Positions 45,885 to 55,649 of a DNA stretch of 64,000 nt are shown here, one piece after another. The position numbers and the translations under genes were made by a program. The notes under the pieces were generated by a model. It did no database searches, had not been told where the DNA came from, and saw only the letters and a list, made by a program, of their open reading frames with translations. The DNA is from Aureimonas ureilytica. Its GTDB lineage: Bacteria > Pseudomonadota > Alphaproteobacteria > Rhizobiales > Rhizobiaceae. The number at the start of each line of letters is the position of its first letter. Within the stretch, counting starts at the first letter, position 1. The stretch spans positions 1 to 64,000 of the forward strand of contig NZ_LDQA01000024.1 of assembly GCF_001475935.1 (NCBI RefSeq). Reading direction: 5' to 3'.

Positions 45885-48800
45885 TCACAGTTTGGGGCAG
45901 CGGAAGTTCTCCATCAGCTTCAGCTCGAACGGGCTGCGCGTGCTGGATGGGGTGAGCTTCACCATGAAGGCGCGCCCCCCGAGCGAAAAGGTGACAAGCT
46001 GGGCGTTACCTTCCACCACGCGGTGTGAGTCCGCTTGATCCATCAGGCGGAACAGTGCCCAAGGCCCCTCCCCCATCTTCATCGCGCCCGGCCCGTCGAT
46101 CTCCGGCGTCATGGTCAAAAGTGCCGGAGCGTTGGGCGTGGCGGGCGGCCAGGATGCGCTCATAGGCACGGAGGGCCCATGGGCGTAACGCAGCGTTTGC
46201 CCGCCAAGGTCGAGGCGAACCGTCTCCGCCTTCGGATCGAGCTTGAGGGGGAGCAGCGTGAAGCGCGCCGCCGGCCCGTCACCACCCGGAAAGAACGCCT
46301 GCGTGATGGCGTCGGCGCGTTCGAAGCCGGCGAGGGCGGCGTCGTTGATCCTGAGATCCTGCGGACGGCCGGGACGCCAGACCCAAGGCCGAGCGCTCGT
46401 GTCGATCAGCGGCTTCAGATAGGTTTCGCGGAAAGCCGCGATCTGCCCTTGCGGCCCGAACATGGCCTTGAAGTCGTCGAAGGGCGTGTCGTCCCCAGCT
46501 CTCGCCTTGAAGGGAAAGCGGTTCGCGGTCGCCGCCTCGCAGGCCGGCAGGACGGTCGTGTTCCAGACTTCGCGCAGCCGCTTGCCCGACGCGCCCCGGA
46601 TCAGGTCCATCGCCGCGCCTTCGAGCCGCCGGAAGAAGGGTTGGAGCGAGGCCGGCAAGGCAGCGATGAGATTGTCGATTTCGGCCGCGACCGTCTCTGG
46701 CTGGACGCCGAGCTCCAGCACGTTGCCGCCCTTGGCGACATGGTTGATCTGGCGATAGAGCGGCTCGAAAGCGGCGATGACGCCCGCCACCTGCGATGTC
46801 CCGCCCTGCGGCGCGGCCATGGCGCGGCGCAGGGGCGCGAAGGCGGCCGTGATCGCCTGACCGGGATCGCTGGGCGCCGGCAGACCGAGAGCGTCGGCGG
46901 CCGGCGCGACGGCCGCCGCCAGCGCGCCCGCGACCGCCGCTTGGGCCGGTGGCGGCGAGAAGTCGGTTTCGTGCGCGATGGCCGACAGAAGATCGGCGAT
47001 CGGCGAGGGCGGCGTGATCAGAAGCGAGAGGAGGCGTGTGCCCTCGGTCGGCGTCGTCATGGGGCGCGTGGTGAGGTCCGAGAGAAGCCCGTCCCAGAGC
47101 CCGATCGCTTCCGAAGCATAAAGGCCGAGCGTGCCCTCCAGAATGTCGCGTGCCTTCGTCCCCTCGCTCGACCCGAGCACCCAGGCGTCGCGCTCGATGT
47201 CGCCGGCCGCCCCGCGCAGAGCGGGAAGCGAGACGGTTCGGAAGGCGCTGGCCGTGAAGAAGCCGGGAAGCTCGTCCCAAAGCGAGCCGCCATTGAGGCG
47301 CGCCAGAACGAGCGAGCCGGACGCGCCGGCGTGATCGCTCGGCCGCCAGGGCGGAAGCGACGCGACATCTGGCTGCGCGCGGGCGAGATCCAGCGCGAGT
47401 TGCGCCAGCGTGTAAGCGGCGATGCGCTGGCGCGTGGCCGCCACCAGCGCGGGGTCGGCCGGGCGCGGGGTGATGGCGTGGTGGCCGAGGGCCGCGACAT
47501 GGCTCGCAAAGGCAGCCCGATCCGTCTCGGCGCCGTTCACGAGCCAAAGCCGGGCGAGCCGGTCGCCGAGCGCGGCCAAGTCGATCGAGGACAAGGGCCG
47601 CTCGCCGGTGAGCGCCAGATAGAGTTTCAGCGTGTGATAGAGATCGGCCGCGCCGGTCGTCTCGCTGTCCAGCGTCGCCTGGAGGCCGGCCATGAGATAG
47701 GGCACGAAGAGGCGGTCGAGGCCTGCGCCATAGGCCGCCTGTGCGTCCGCTTCCAGCTGGGGGATCGCCGCATTCGCTTCGGCCTTGGTGCCAGGCTCGC
47801 GCCCGGCCAGCGCGCTGAGGCCGTTGAGGCTCGGCAGGATGTCGGTGAACGGCGGCAGATCCGGCCCGAAACGCTGGGCGGCCAAGCGGCCCTCGATCGC
47901 ACCCGCCTCGCGCGCCATGCCGCTGGCATAGGCGGAGGCCTCGCTCTGGCGCGCGATGAGATGGACCGCAAGACCCAGCGCGGCGACGATCAGAAGCGCG
48001 GCGGCCACCGCCTGCCAACGCTGCGTGATGCGTCGTGTGGTCGTGGACAGACCGCCGCGTACCGCTTCGCCGGGCGCGAGCGTGCTCAAAAGCTCGCGCA
48101 GGAAAAAGGGGCGCGAACGCGCCGGACCCATTTCGCCGCGTCGCGGCAGGCCGGAGGGCACGGCGAAGCCCTCGCTGGCCCCCAAACCGATCAGATCGAT
48201 CGCCGCCCCATCCTGCCGGGCCGACGCGAAGAAGACGCCGCGTAGGAAGGGAGGCCGGTCGAAGCGATGGGGCACGGCCAGAATTTGCACGAAGGGCGCG
48301 GCGAGTTCGCCGAGCGCCGCGAACTGTTCGGGAAATTCATAGACCAGCGCGCGGCGTCTTGCGTCCGGCTCTTCCTGCAAACGCGGCAAGCGCCACTCGG
48401 CGGCGCGGCGCGCGAGGTCGGCAAAGCCGGCGCGAAACCGCTCGGCCGGCGCGAACTCGCGCTCGTCCTCGGACTCCAAGAACGGCAGGCCCCAAGGCGC
48501 ATCGCGCTCGCTGCGGTCGGTGGATTCAAAGAAGGCGGAGAAGCCGAGGAGCCGGTCCAGCTTGGAGAAGACGAGATAGATCGGGGGCCGCGCGCGAAAG
48601 CGCTCGCCGGCTTCATCGAGCCGCCGACGCAGGAGCTTGGCGAGTGCCCGCCTTCCCTCCTCGCCAATCTCCGAGAAGTCGGCGGCATCCACCACGAGGA
48701 CGATGCCGCAGGCCGGTTGGCGGCGGCGCAGCCGGCGCATGAGATCGAGCACGCGCAGCCATATCTGACCGTCAGCGTCCCCTTGCGCGCCGGGGGCGAT

Positions 48801-49376
48801 CAGACGGCCCGACAGGTCGAGATAGATGGCGTTCTCGGCAAAGAGGAAATCGACGTCGTCGGTCGGCCCGCCCGCGCCCTGCGGCGGGCCGAAGGGTAGG
48901 TTGAGATCGGCATTCAGCATCAGGCTGGTCTTGCCCGAGCCTTCCGGTCCGAGCACGAGATACCAGGGCAGGCGATAGACACGGCGTGCGATCCGGCCAT
49001 GGCCGTGGTCGCGCCCCAGCCGCGCCAGGGTCTCGTCGGCCTTGCGGCGCACCAGAGCGAAGCGACGCTCGACCTCGGAGCGATGCGCTTCGCCCTTGGC
49101 CGCGCCTTCCGCTTCCTGCATCCGCAGCGAGGACACGAGACGTTCGTCCGCGCCGGATTTGCGCCATCCCAGGATCGCGGCCGTGATGCCCCAGGCCAGC
49201 ACCAGAGCCAGAAGCAGGGCGAGGCGGGGCGTGCTGCCTTCCAGCGGGCTGATTTCGCCGAAGGCCAGAAGCGGCGCGACGAACCAGATGGCAAGCGCCA
49301 GAAGCAGGGCCGCCAGCGTGATCCAGGTCAGCGGATGCGCCAGGAGACGCCGGAAGCGCGAGCGCGAGCCCGTCAT
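45885..49376 (-). CDS. tssM: TssM (IcmF), T6SS membrane complex protein
   Basis: An 1163-residue TssM. Two membrane helices near the start (15-38, 51-70), Walker A GPEGSGKT (143-150), an IcmF GTPase-like domain with CGIVLVVDAADF, a further helix (about 455-475) and a long periplasmic C-terminal part. TssM with TssL and TssJ anchors the type VI secretion machine. Its start overlaps the preceding short IcmF-like gene by 4 nt. No tssJ is visible here. The gene looks intact, although the operon is truncated upstream at tssK. Confidence 0.93.
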   Translation of the reverse strand: MTGSRSRFRRLLAHPLTWITLAALLLALAIWFVAPLLAFGEISPLEGSTPRLALLLALVLAWGITAAILGWRKSGADERLVSSLRMQEAEGAAKGEAHRSEVERRFALVRRKADETLARLGRDHGHGRIARRVYRLPWYLVLGPEGSGKTSLMLNADLNLPFGPPQGAGGPTDDVDFLFAENAIYLDLSGRLIAPGAQGDADGQIWLRVLDLMRRLRRRQPACGIVLVVDAADFSEIGEEGRRALAKLLRRRLDEAGERFRARPPIYLVFSKLDRLLGFSAFFESTDRSERDAPWGLPFLESEDEREFAPAERFRAGFADLARRAAEWRLPRLQEEPDARRRALVYEFPEQFAALGELAAPFVQILAVPHRFDRPPFLRGVFFASARQDGAAIDLIGLGASEGFAVPSGLPRRGEMGPARSRPFFLRELLSTLAPGEAVRGGLSTTTRRITQRWQAVAAALLIVAALGLAVHLIARQSEASAYASGMAREAGAIEGRLAAQRFGPDLPPFTDILPSLNGLSALAGREPGTKAEANAAIPQLEADAQAAYGAGLDRLFVPYLMAGLQATLDSETTGAADLYHTLKLYLALTGERPLSSIDLAALGDRLARLWLVNGAETDRAAFASHVAALGHHAITPRPADPALVAATRQRIAAYTLAQLALDLARAQPDVASLPPWRPSDHAGASGSLVLARLNGGSLWDELPGFFTASAFRTVSLPALRGAAGDIERDAWVLGSSEGTKARDILEGTLGLYASEAIGLWDGLLSDLTTRPMTTPTEGTRLLSLLITPPSPIADLLSAIAHETDFSPPPAQAAVAGALAAAVAPAADALGLPAPSDPGQAITAAFAPLRRAMAAPQGGTSQVAGVIAAFEPLYRQINHVAKGGNVLELGVQPETVAAEIDNLIAALPASLQPFFRRLEGAAMDLIRGASGKRLREVWNTTVLPACEAATANRFPFKARAGDDTPFDDFKAMFGPQGQIAAFRETYLKPLIDTSARPWVWRPGRPQDLRINDAALAGFERADAITQAFFPGGDGPAARFTLLPLKLDPKAETVRLDLGGQTLRYAHGPSVPMSASWPPATPNAPALLTMTPEIDGPGAMKMGEGPWALFRLMDQADSHRVVEGNAQLVTFSLGGRAFMVKLTPSSTRSPFELKLMENFRCPKL

Positions 49377-51151
49377 GGCTGGCTGTCCTTCCAGGCGATG
49401 ATGCGCCGCGCCGTGTCGAGATAGACCGGATCGGGGCGTGGCGGCGTGAGCGCCACGGCCAGCCGCGCCTCGACAAGGAAGGCGGCGCGCTGACCTTCAT
49501 CGGGCAGCGAGGCGGCGGTGTCTTCCAGCCAACTCGCCAACGCCGCGCCGTGATCGGCGGCTTCGGGCGAGGCGGCGGCCAGACGAAGCGTGAGCGCATC
49601 GGTGGAGGCGTCGAGGTCGGTGAGATCAGCGGCCAGCGTGGCGGCGAGATGCGGCGCGAGCGCATGGCGCAGGGCGCGCTCATGCGCTGCCCGCGCGGCA
49701 TCCTTGGGATCGGCCGATGGGAAGGGGCGGAACAGCCAGCCCTGAACGTCGCCGGTGCCCAGCCGATCGAGCCGGTCCGCCGCAGCCGCAATCGGGCCGA
49801 GCGCGGCATCGCGCGATGCGAGAGCCTGCGCGTCGATCGGGGCCGCCTGCGCTTCCACACGCTCCAGACGCGCGTCCGCCTTCTGATAGGCCTGCACCAG
49901 TCCGACCGCGCCAAGCAAGGAGACGATGAGCGAGACAGCGAGAACGAGAAACCCGAAAGCGGGGCGGCGGAACCAGGGCGGGCGAACCATGCCGACGAGG
50001 CCGGCTTCGCGGATCACGGCGTCGCGCAGCATCCCGGCGACGAAGAACCCGTGCTCGGCATCGCCCATGTCGATGTCCGGCAAGGTTCCGCTGCGCGGCA
50101 TGGCGTAGCGCGCGGCCAGCTCGGGCAGAAGCGCGTCGATCGTCAGCGGGTCCTGCCGGGAACTCGTGAGATAGACGCCGCGCAGGAACGCGCCCTTGCG
50201 CCGGCGCACGTCGGAAGGGAGGATCGGCCGGAGCACCGTGTCCACGATCGGGTCCATCGCCGCGACCTGCGCCCCGAAGCCGATGAGCCGCCCGCCGCGC
50301 AGGGGATCGTCCACCCGCGCCAAGGCGTCCATCAGGCGGCTACGGGTGGATTCCACGAGGCTGCGAATGCCCGCATGAAAGGCCTCCACGACCTCGGCGC
50401 TCTTGGCGCCATCGCGCAGAGACAGCGGAAAGGCGAAACCCCAGGGCTGGTGGCGCTCGCCGGGCTCCAGCGTGTCGAAGCCTTCGGCGAAGCCGGGGGC
50501 GAGATCGATCTTGGTGAGAACCACATAGACCGGCGGGCGGGCGCGAAGCCGGGTGTCGAGCGCGGAGAGGCTGGCGGCGAGTTCGTCCGCGATCTCGCGG
50601 CGCTCCAGCGCGTCGGCAAGGGTCAGGTCGGCCGGGCTGACGGTGAGGATCACGCCGTTCAACGGGCAAGCGGGGCGAAAGCGCAGGAGCGCCGCCGCCA
50701 GGCGCTCGACCGCCGCTCGCTCGCTTGCCACTTCCACGAAGATTGCTTCCGAGCCGAGCCACCAGAAGGCTCCGTCCGCTTCCACCGGCGCGTCGAGATC
50801 GAGCCCCGAGCGTTCCAGAAGCTCCGACTTGCCCATGCCGCGCGGCCCGACCACGACGAAGAGCGGCAGGCGATAGCGCTGGTGCGGGCCGGCGAGCCGA
50901 CGCGCCGCCAGGGCCGAGCGCCAATCGGTGCTCTCGCCTTCGGGCTGCGGGTCGAGAGAGGGCGTGCGCTCGCCCGCGCCCGCGCGATGCCCGAGCGCCA
51001 AAAGGAGAATGGCCCAAAGGATGAGCGGTGTCGCCGACAGGACGAGGCGCACATCCTCGGTGCCGACAGGCGCAAGTCGCCAGACCAGAAGGCCAGCCCC
51101 CAGCGCCAGAACGAGCCCGAGACACCAGGCCGCGAGAAGACGTCCTCTCAC
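49373..51151 (-). CDS. Short IcmF/TssM-like protein, second copy
   Basis: A 592-residue protein related to the N-terminal half of TssM. Two helices at the start (5-27, 35-55), a Walker A GPRGMGKS (102-109), the IcmF segment RARPPVYVVLTKIDLAPGFAEGF and a third helix near 400-420. The long periplasmic TssM C-terminus is lacking. Both ends overlap neighbours (GTGA with tssL, ATGA with tssM), so it is a designed part of the operon rather than a broken copy. A short IcmF paralogue next to full TssM is not part of the standard T6SS set. Its role is unknown. Confidence 0.85.
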   Translation of the reverse strand: MRGRLLAAWCLGLVLALGAGLLVWRLAPVGTEDVRLVLSATPLILWAILLLALGHRAGAGERTPSLDPQPEGESTDWRSALAARRLAGPHQRYRLPLFVVVGPRGMGKSELLERSGLDLDAPVEADGAFWWLGSEAIFVEVASERAAVERLAAALLRFRPACPLNGVILTVSPADLTLADALERREIADELAASLSALDTRLRARPPVYVVLTKIDLAPGFAEGFDTLEPGERHQPWGFAFPLSLRDGAKSAEVVEAFHAGIRSLVESTRSRLMDALARVDDPLRGGRLIGFGAQVAAMDPIVDTVLRPILPSDVRRRKGAFLRGVYLTSSRQDPLTIDALLPELAARYAMPRSGTLPDIDMGDAEHGFFVAGMLRDAVIREAGLVGMVRPPWFRRPAFGFLVLAVSLIVSLLGAVGLVQAYQKADARLERVEAQAAPIDAQALASRDAALGPIAAAADRLDRLGTGDVQGWLFRPFPSADPKDAARAAHERALRHALAPHLAATLAADLTDLDASTDALTLRLAAASPEAADHGAALASWLEDTAASLPDEGQRAAFLVEARLAVALTPPRPDPVYLDTARRIIAWKDSQP

Positions 51152-52713
51152 GGGCTGCTGTCCTTGGCCGGAATGCGGAACTCGACGCGGCGATTGCGGG
51201 CGCGCCCCTCAAGCGTCGCGTTGGAGGCGATGGGGGCGCTGTCGCCTTTGCCCACGAAGGACACGCGCGCCGGATCGCTCAGGAACCGCTGTAACATGGC
51301 GGCGGCCGACGCCGCTCGCTCGCGCGACAGCGTTTCGTTGTTGCGCGTCGGCGAGGCGTTGGCGATCGGCACATTGTCCGTGTGGCCGACGACGCTGATC
51401 GGGCCGGGCTCGGGGTTCAGCGCGGCCGCGATCCGGCGCAGCATCGGCGCTTCCGTCTCGGCCAGCGTGGTGCCGCCCGTCGGGAAGGAGGCGCGCAGGA
51501 GGCGCACGGCGATGTCGCCGCTATCGGGCACCACTTCGACCTCGCCGCTGGCGATTTCCGGCGCGAGCGCCGTGCGGATGCGCTGGAGCTGCGTTGACGC
51601 AGGCGCGACCTGCGGCACGAAGGGCTCGGGAACGGCCGGCACAGCGGGCGCGGCGACGAACACGGGCATGGCCGGGGCGAGCGCCGCGATCCGCTCGGCC
51701 GCCGCGTCCACCCGCGCGGACAGGAGAAAGCCGAGCACGAGATAAAGGAGCGCGAGGGCGGCCAGCACCGAGGCGGACAGAACCCAGAACCAGATCATCC
51801 GGGCGGGCGGGCGATAGGGCGCGTCGACGCTCGCAAAGCTGGCCGACAAGCGACGTTCATGCGGGCCGCGCAGGCGGCGAATGGTGCGGTAGAGATCGGC
51901 CCGCAGCCGCGCCAGATGAAGCGGGCCGCCCTCACCCACGCGATATTTGCCGACGAAGCCGATCGACAGGCAGAGCGCCATCAGCTCCAGCGCATCGAGA
52001 GTCTCTTCCGGCTGCGCATAAAGCTGGCCGAGAAGATCGAAGAAACGCTCGCCGCCCCAGGTCTCTTGATAGAAGGTGCTGACCAGCCCCTTGGACGGCC
52101 AGTCTGACTGCCCGCCCCAGAGCGTGTTCAGAACGATGTCGTCGATCGTGGCGCAGAGCGCATAGCGCGCCACGCGCGCCAGACGCGGCGCGACGCCCCG
52201 CGCCATGGCGTTGGACTCGAACCGCGCGACATCCTCCATCACGCGCGTGCGGAACTGCGCGATGTCATCCACCGGCAGGCTTTCGTTCAAGCGCGCGGCG
52301 AGCCAGAGAAGCGGCGAGGCGACGGCCACCAGCGGATTGAGCGCGGCGAGTTCGAAGGCCTGTTCGACGCTGGAGTCGGGGCCGAGGCGGATTGGGTTGG
52401 CGAGCGGGCCGAAATCATAGCCCGCGCCCGTTGGCGGCGCGCCGAACGGAGCGGAAGCCGAGCCGAAGCCGAAATCCAGCGGATCGCGCGCAGGTCCCGA
52501 AAATCCGAACGGATCGTCTCTCGGCGGGGCTCCGAAACCGGACGGGCCAGCGTTGGGCGCCCCCCAAGCCGGCGGCGCGCCGAAGGCGGCCGGGCGGGGC
52601 TGCGCGGGATAGGGCGCGCCTGTTCCGAGCGGGCGACGGATGGTGGCGTCCGGGTCCGTCGCGCCGGCCGCGAACGGGTTCGGGTCGAACGGGTTGGGCG
52701 GTCTCGTGGACAC
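51148..52713 (-). CDS. tssL: TssL with C-terminal OmpA domain
   Basis: A 521-residue T6SS inner-membrane protein. A Pro/Gly/Phe-rich N-terminal tail (1-95) is followed by the cytoplasmic DotU domain (about 110-290, with DIVLNTLWGG and GERFFDLL). Then come one membrane helix (about 305-330) and an OmpA-like peptidoglycan-binding domain (about 400-515, VVGHTDNVPI and GRARNRRVEFRI). The fused OmpA domain ties the membrane complex to the cell wall, as in evolved TssL forms. The GTG start lies 3 nt after the tssK' stop. Confidence 0.93.
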   Translation of the reverse strand: MSTRPPNPFDPNPFAAGATDPDATIRRPLGTGAPYPAQPRPAAFGAPPAWGAPNAGPSGFGAPPRDDPFGFSGPARDPLDFGFGSASAPFGAPPTGAGYDFGPLANPIRLGPDSSVEQAFELAALNPLVAVASPLLWLAARLNESLPVDDIAQFRTRVMEDVARFESNAMARGVAPRLARVARYALCATIDDIVLNTLWGGQSDWPSKGLVSTFYQETWGGERFFDLLGQLYAQPEETLDALELMALCLSIGFVGKYRVGEGGPLHLARLRADLYRTIRRLRGPHERRLSASFASVDAPYRPPARMIWFWVLSASVLAALALLYLVLGFLLSARVDAAAERIAALAPAMPVFVAAPAVPAVPEPFVPQVAPASTQLQRIRTALAPEIASGEVEVVPDSGDIAVRLLRASFPTGGTTLAETEAPMLRRIAAALNPEPGPISVVGHTDNVPIANASPTRNNETLSRERAASAAAMLQRFLSDPARVSFVGKGDSAPIASNATLEGRARNRRVEFRIPAKDSSP

Positions 52714-52716
52714 GGC

Positions 52717-53391
52717 TCAGTCCTTCACCGCCCAGAGTTCCAGCTCCAAGCCCGGAAAATCGCCGCCCACATGCAGCGCCATGCCGCTCGACGTCGCGAA
52801 CTGCCGCCAGAGCGGTGAGGACCGGTCGAGTTCGCAATAAGCCTTGCCCGTGTGATAGGGGATCTGCCGGGGCGCGACGGGCAAGCCGCGCAGCGGCACG
52901 CCGGCCAGCGCCGTGTTCACGAGATCGCGGATCTGCTCCACGGGGCCGATCTTCACCTGACCCACGAGCCCGCGCATCAGCACCTCTGCCGGCATATTGG
53001 CTTTTGCGGCGAGGAAGAACGAGTAGCGCACGAACATCGACCGCTCGGGCACCTCGGCGACGCGGATGCCATAGCGATGCTCGGTCAGCGGGATCGCGAC
53101 GGCCCCCTGGTCAAGAACAGTGGAGAGCGCCTGACGCACGGCCATGACCACGGGTGCGAAGGTCAGCTGGAGCTGATCATGCCGATAGGCCGGGAGAGAG
53201 CGGGGGCGCCGCTCCGCGCTGGTGAAGGTCGAGAGTTCGCCCGCGAGCGATGCGATCGCCATGAAAACCGTTTCAGGATGGACGGTCGAGGCGCCGGCCA
53301 GATGTTCGAGGACGGGCTGCCAGCGATTGATGACCTGAAGCATCAGCGTGTCGGTCATGTCGGACAGCGTTCCCGTGCCGCCGCCCGCCAG
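52717..53391 (-). pseudogene. tssK: tssK 3' fragment (5' half lost)
   Basis: Only the C-terminal half of TssK, the T6SS baseplate-membrane connector, is present. About 224 codons remain, against about 445 in the family. The preserved part is clear: VINRWQPVLEHLA, YRHDQLQLTFAPVV, EHRYGIRV, LVGQVKIGPVEQIRDLVNTALAGVPLRGLPVAPRQIPYHTGKAYCELDR and DFPGLELELWAV. Upstream of about 53,391 homology stops and the opposite strand encodes the C-terminal half of TssG. An in-frame ATG at 53358 could start a 213-residue product, but it lacks the N-terminal shell that docks to the baseplate. It remains in frame with tssL translation. Confidence 0.85.
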
Positions 53392-53400
53392 AAGCCGGCC

Positions 53401-54117
53401 GGCGATGGCCTCGCCGCGCTCCTGTTCGAGGCCTTCGCCAAATATCGCCCGGTGATCGAGGCCGAGCGCCGGCCGCTGACGGGGCGGGCGACATCGGACG
53501 AATTGATGCGCTCCGTGCTCGGGCTGGCGCAGCGCTCGCTCGCCGAACGGATGCAGGTGCCCGACAGCGTCGCGCTGCACCATGCAGGGCTGCTCGGCCC
53601 CAGAACCCGCTCGGCCCATGCGGTCGAGAAGGTCCTGTCCAGCGCCTTCGGCCAGCCGATCCGCGTCGAGCAATTCGTCGGCGAATGGCTGCCCATCGCG
53701 GAGACCGAGCGTACGCGGCTGGGGCGGCCGGGCTTCGGGGGCGGCGCGTTTTCGAGCCTCGGGCGCGATGCCGTGGTCGGGCGCAAGAGCTGGAGCGTGC
53801 AAGGGCGCGTACGCCTTCTCGTCGGCCCGCTGGATCACGCGGCTTTCGACAGTTTCCTGCCCGGCGGCTGGCGGCAGAAGCAATTGGCCGATCTTGCCGC
53901 CTTTTCGCTGGGGCCGGATCTCTCCTTCGTTCAACGCCTGACGCTGAAGGCGAAGGCCGTGCCGCCCTTGCGTCTCGGGGGGCCGGCCCAAGCGCTCGGT
54001 GCCAGCCGTCTGGGCTGGAACACCTGGATCGGCACGGCCGGTCCGCGAAAGGATGTGGGCGTCGTCGATCTCGCGCCCGCCTCCGCTCTTCTGTCTCCAT
54101 CAAAAGGTTCGCCATGA
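53401..54117 (+). pseudogene. tssG: tssG 3' fragment (5' part lost)
   Basis: The plus strand encodes the last 238 residues of TssG, a T6SS baseplate subunit of usually about 330-350 residues. The conserved blocks are LLFEAFAKYRPVI, HHAGLLGPRTRSAHAVEKVL, IRVEQFVGEWLPI, LGRDAVVGRKSWSVQGRVRLLVGPLD, FLPGG and LGWNTWIGT. Homology begins at about 53,401, immediately beside the truncated tssK on the other strand. No start codon with ribosome site is evident. The stop overlaps the start of the following methyltransferase gene (ATGA), showing the original operon direction. Confidence 0.85.
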
Positions 54118-55649
54118 GCGACTGGGCTTCCGGCTATGTGGCCGATATCGACTATGTTCCCGGCTTCTATCCCGAGCAGATGCCGGCGCATCTCGATCTC
54201 GTTTGCCTGATCAAGGGCGTCTATCCCCCGCGCCGCGACGGCGAGCGCTTCACCTATTGCGAGCTGGGCTGCGGCCTCGGTGAAACGGCGCTGACGCTGG
54301 CCGCCTGCCATCCCGAAGCGGACATCCACGCTTTCGACTTCAACCCCGGCCATATCGCCTATGCCCGCGAGGCGGCGCGGCGCGCCGGCCTTCTCAATGT
54401 TCACTTCGAAGAGCGCTCCTTCGCCGATCTGGCGGCGCTCGACCAGGACGACCTGCCCGCCTTCGACTATGTGACGCTGCACGGCATCTGGACCTGGATC
54501 GCGCGCGAGCACCAGCTGGAGATCGTCACGATCCTGTCGCGCTTCGTGCGGCCGGGCGGCGTGGTGGCCGTGACCTATAACGCCCAGCCCGGCTGGAGCC
54601 GCCAGATGCCGCTCCAGCGTCTGCTTCTGGACTATGCCGCAACGCGCGAAGGGCGCAGCGACGCGCTGGTGAACGAGGGGCTGGATTTTGCGCAGGCTCT
54701 TCACGACGCGGGTTCGCTGGGTCTGGATGCGGACTTCATGAAGGTGACTCAAGCCAAGCGCGAGCGCAGCTCGACCTATCTCGCGCATGAATATCTGAAC
54801 GGCTCCTGGAAGCCGGTGTATCACGTCGATCTCGTGGCCGACCTTTCGCGCGCCAAGCTCGGCTATGTCGGCAGCGCGACGCTTCTCGAGAACTTCCCGC
54901 CGCTGTTCCTGTCCGAGGAGCAGCGCCGGCTCGTGGCCGCCGTGCCGCCCTCCATGCGCGAAACGGTGAAGGACCATTTCAACCCGCGCATTTTCCGGCG
55001 CGACGTCTTCGTTCGCGGGCCTCGCACGATCACGCCGCTGACCAAGGCGCGGCTGCTGGATCAAACGCGGGTGACGCTGGCGGCTTCCGAGCCGCAGCTT
55101 CAGCCCAAGCTCACGTTGCCAAGCGGTGAGGTCGAGTTCAAGTCGCCCTTCTATGCCTTCATGGCGGAGGCTCTGGTCCGGGGCGATGCCACGCTTGGAG
55201 AACTGCGTGCGCTCCCCGATGCGCCGCCCGCTCCGTCCAGCGAGGAGTTGCTGGCCGTCGGGATCGAGACGAAAAACGCCGTCCCGGTCGATGCCGATCT
55301 GAGCGAAGAGCGGCGCGCCGTCGTGCGGGATGCCAACCTCGCCTTCGCGCGTCATGCGATCGAAATGGGGCGGCCGTCCATGACGCTGGCCGCCGCCGCG
55401 ATCCAGAGCGGGGTCCAGATTCCGCTCCTGTCCATGCTGGTGTTCGAGGCGCTGGCCACCGGAACACCGGCCGAGCCAGAGGCGGTGGCCCGTCGCTGCG
55501 CGGAGCTGCTTCTGTCGCGCGGTGAACATCTGCGCCGCGAAGGCGAGATTATCGACGATCCGGATGAAATCCTCAACCTGATGCGGCAGAAGACGGGGGC
55601 GATCCTGGCCGACGAGCTGCCGGTCTGGCGGCGGATCGGTGCCTTCTGA
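54114..55649 (+). CDS. Class I methyltransferase with regulatory domain
   Basis: A 511-residue protein with an N-terminal SAM-dependent methyltransferase domain (about 20-190, motif I YCELGCGLGETALTLA and FDFNPGHIAYAREAA) and a C-terminal region of the MethyTransf_Reg type (about 200-310) plus a long tail. The start overlaps the tssG stop by 4 nt, and a kinase-like gene overlaps its end. It was therefore part of the T6SS operon. The target of methylation is unknown; a role in modifying a secretion component or effector is speculative. Confidence 0.85.
   Translation: MSDWASGYVADIDYVPGFYPEQMPAHLDLVCLIKGVYPPRRDGERFTYCELGCGLGETALTLAACHPEADIHAFDFNPGHIAYAREAARRAGLLNVHFEERSFADLAALDQDDLPAFDYVTLHGIWTWIAREHQLEIVTILSRFVRPGGVVAVTYNAQPGWSRQMPLQRLLLDYAATREGRSDALVNEGLDFAQALHDAGSLGLDADFMKVTQAKRERSSTYLAHEYLNGSWKPVYHVDLVADLSRAKLGYVGSATLLENFPPLFLSEEQRRLVAAVPPSMRETVKDHFNPRIFRRDVFVRGPRTITPLTKARLLDQTRVTLAASEPQLQPKLTLPSGEVEFKSPFYAFMAEALVRGDATLGELRALPDAPPAPSSEELLAVGIETKNAVPVDADLSEERRAVVRDANLAFARHAIEMGRPSMTLAAAAIQSGVQIPLLSMLVFEALATGTPAEPEAVARRCAELLLSRGEHLRREGEIIDDPDEILNLMRQKTGAILADELPVWRRIGAF

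Noticed and set aside
52852-53400. Plus-strand frame extending the tssG fragment upstream to 52852
   Set aside because: It is antisense to the clear TssK C-terminal half and has no TssG N-terminal features.
53340-53420. Inversion as the cause of the tssK/tssG junction
   Set aside because: A single deletion between divergent operons explains the geometry with fewer steps; an inversion would also need the lost halves to appear elsewhere, and none are in the window.
53400-53991. Minus-strand frame extending the tssK fragment to a 424-residue protein
   Set aside because: Beyond about 53,391 this frame is antisense to the tssG fragment and shows none of the TssK N-terminal motifs. It is open only because of GC-rich codon bias.
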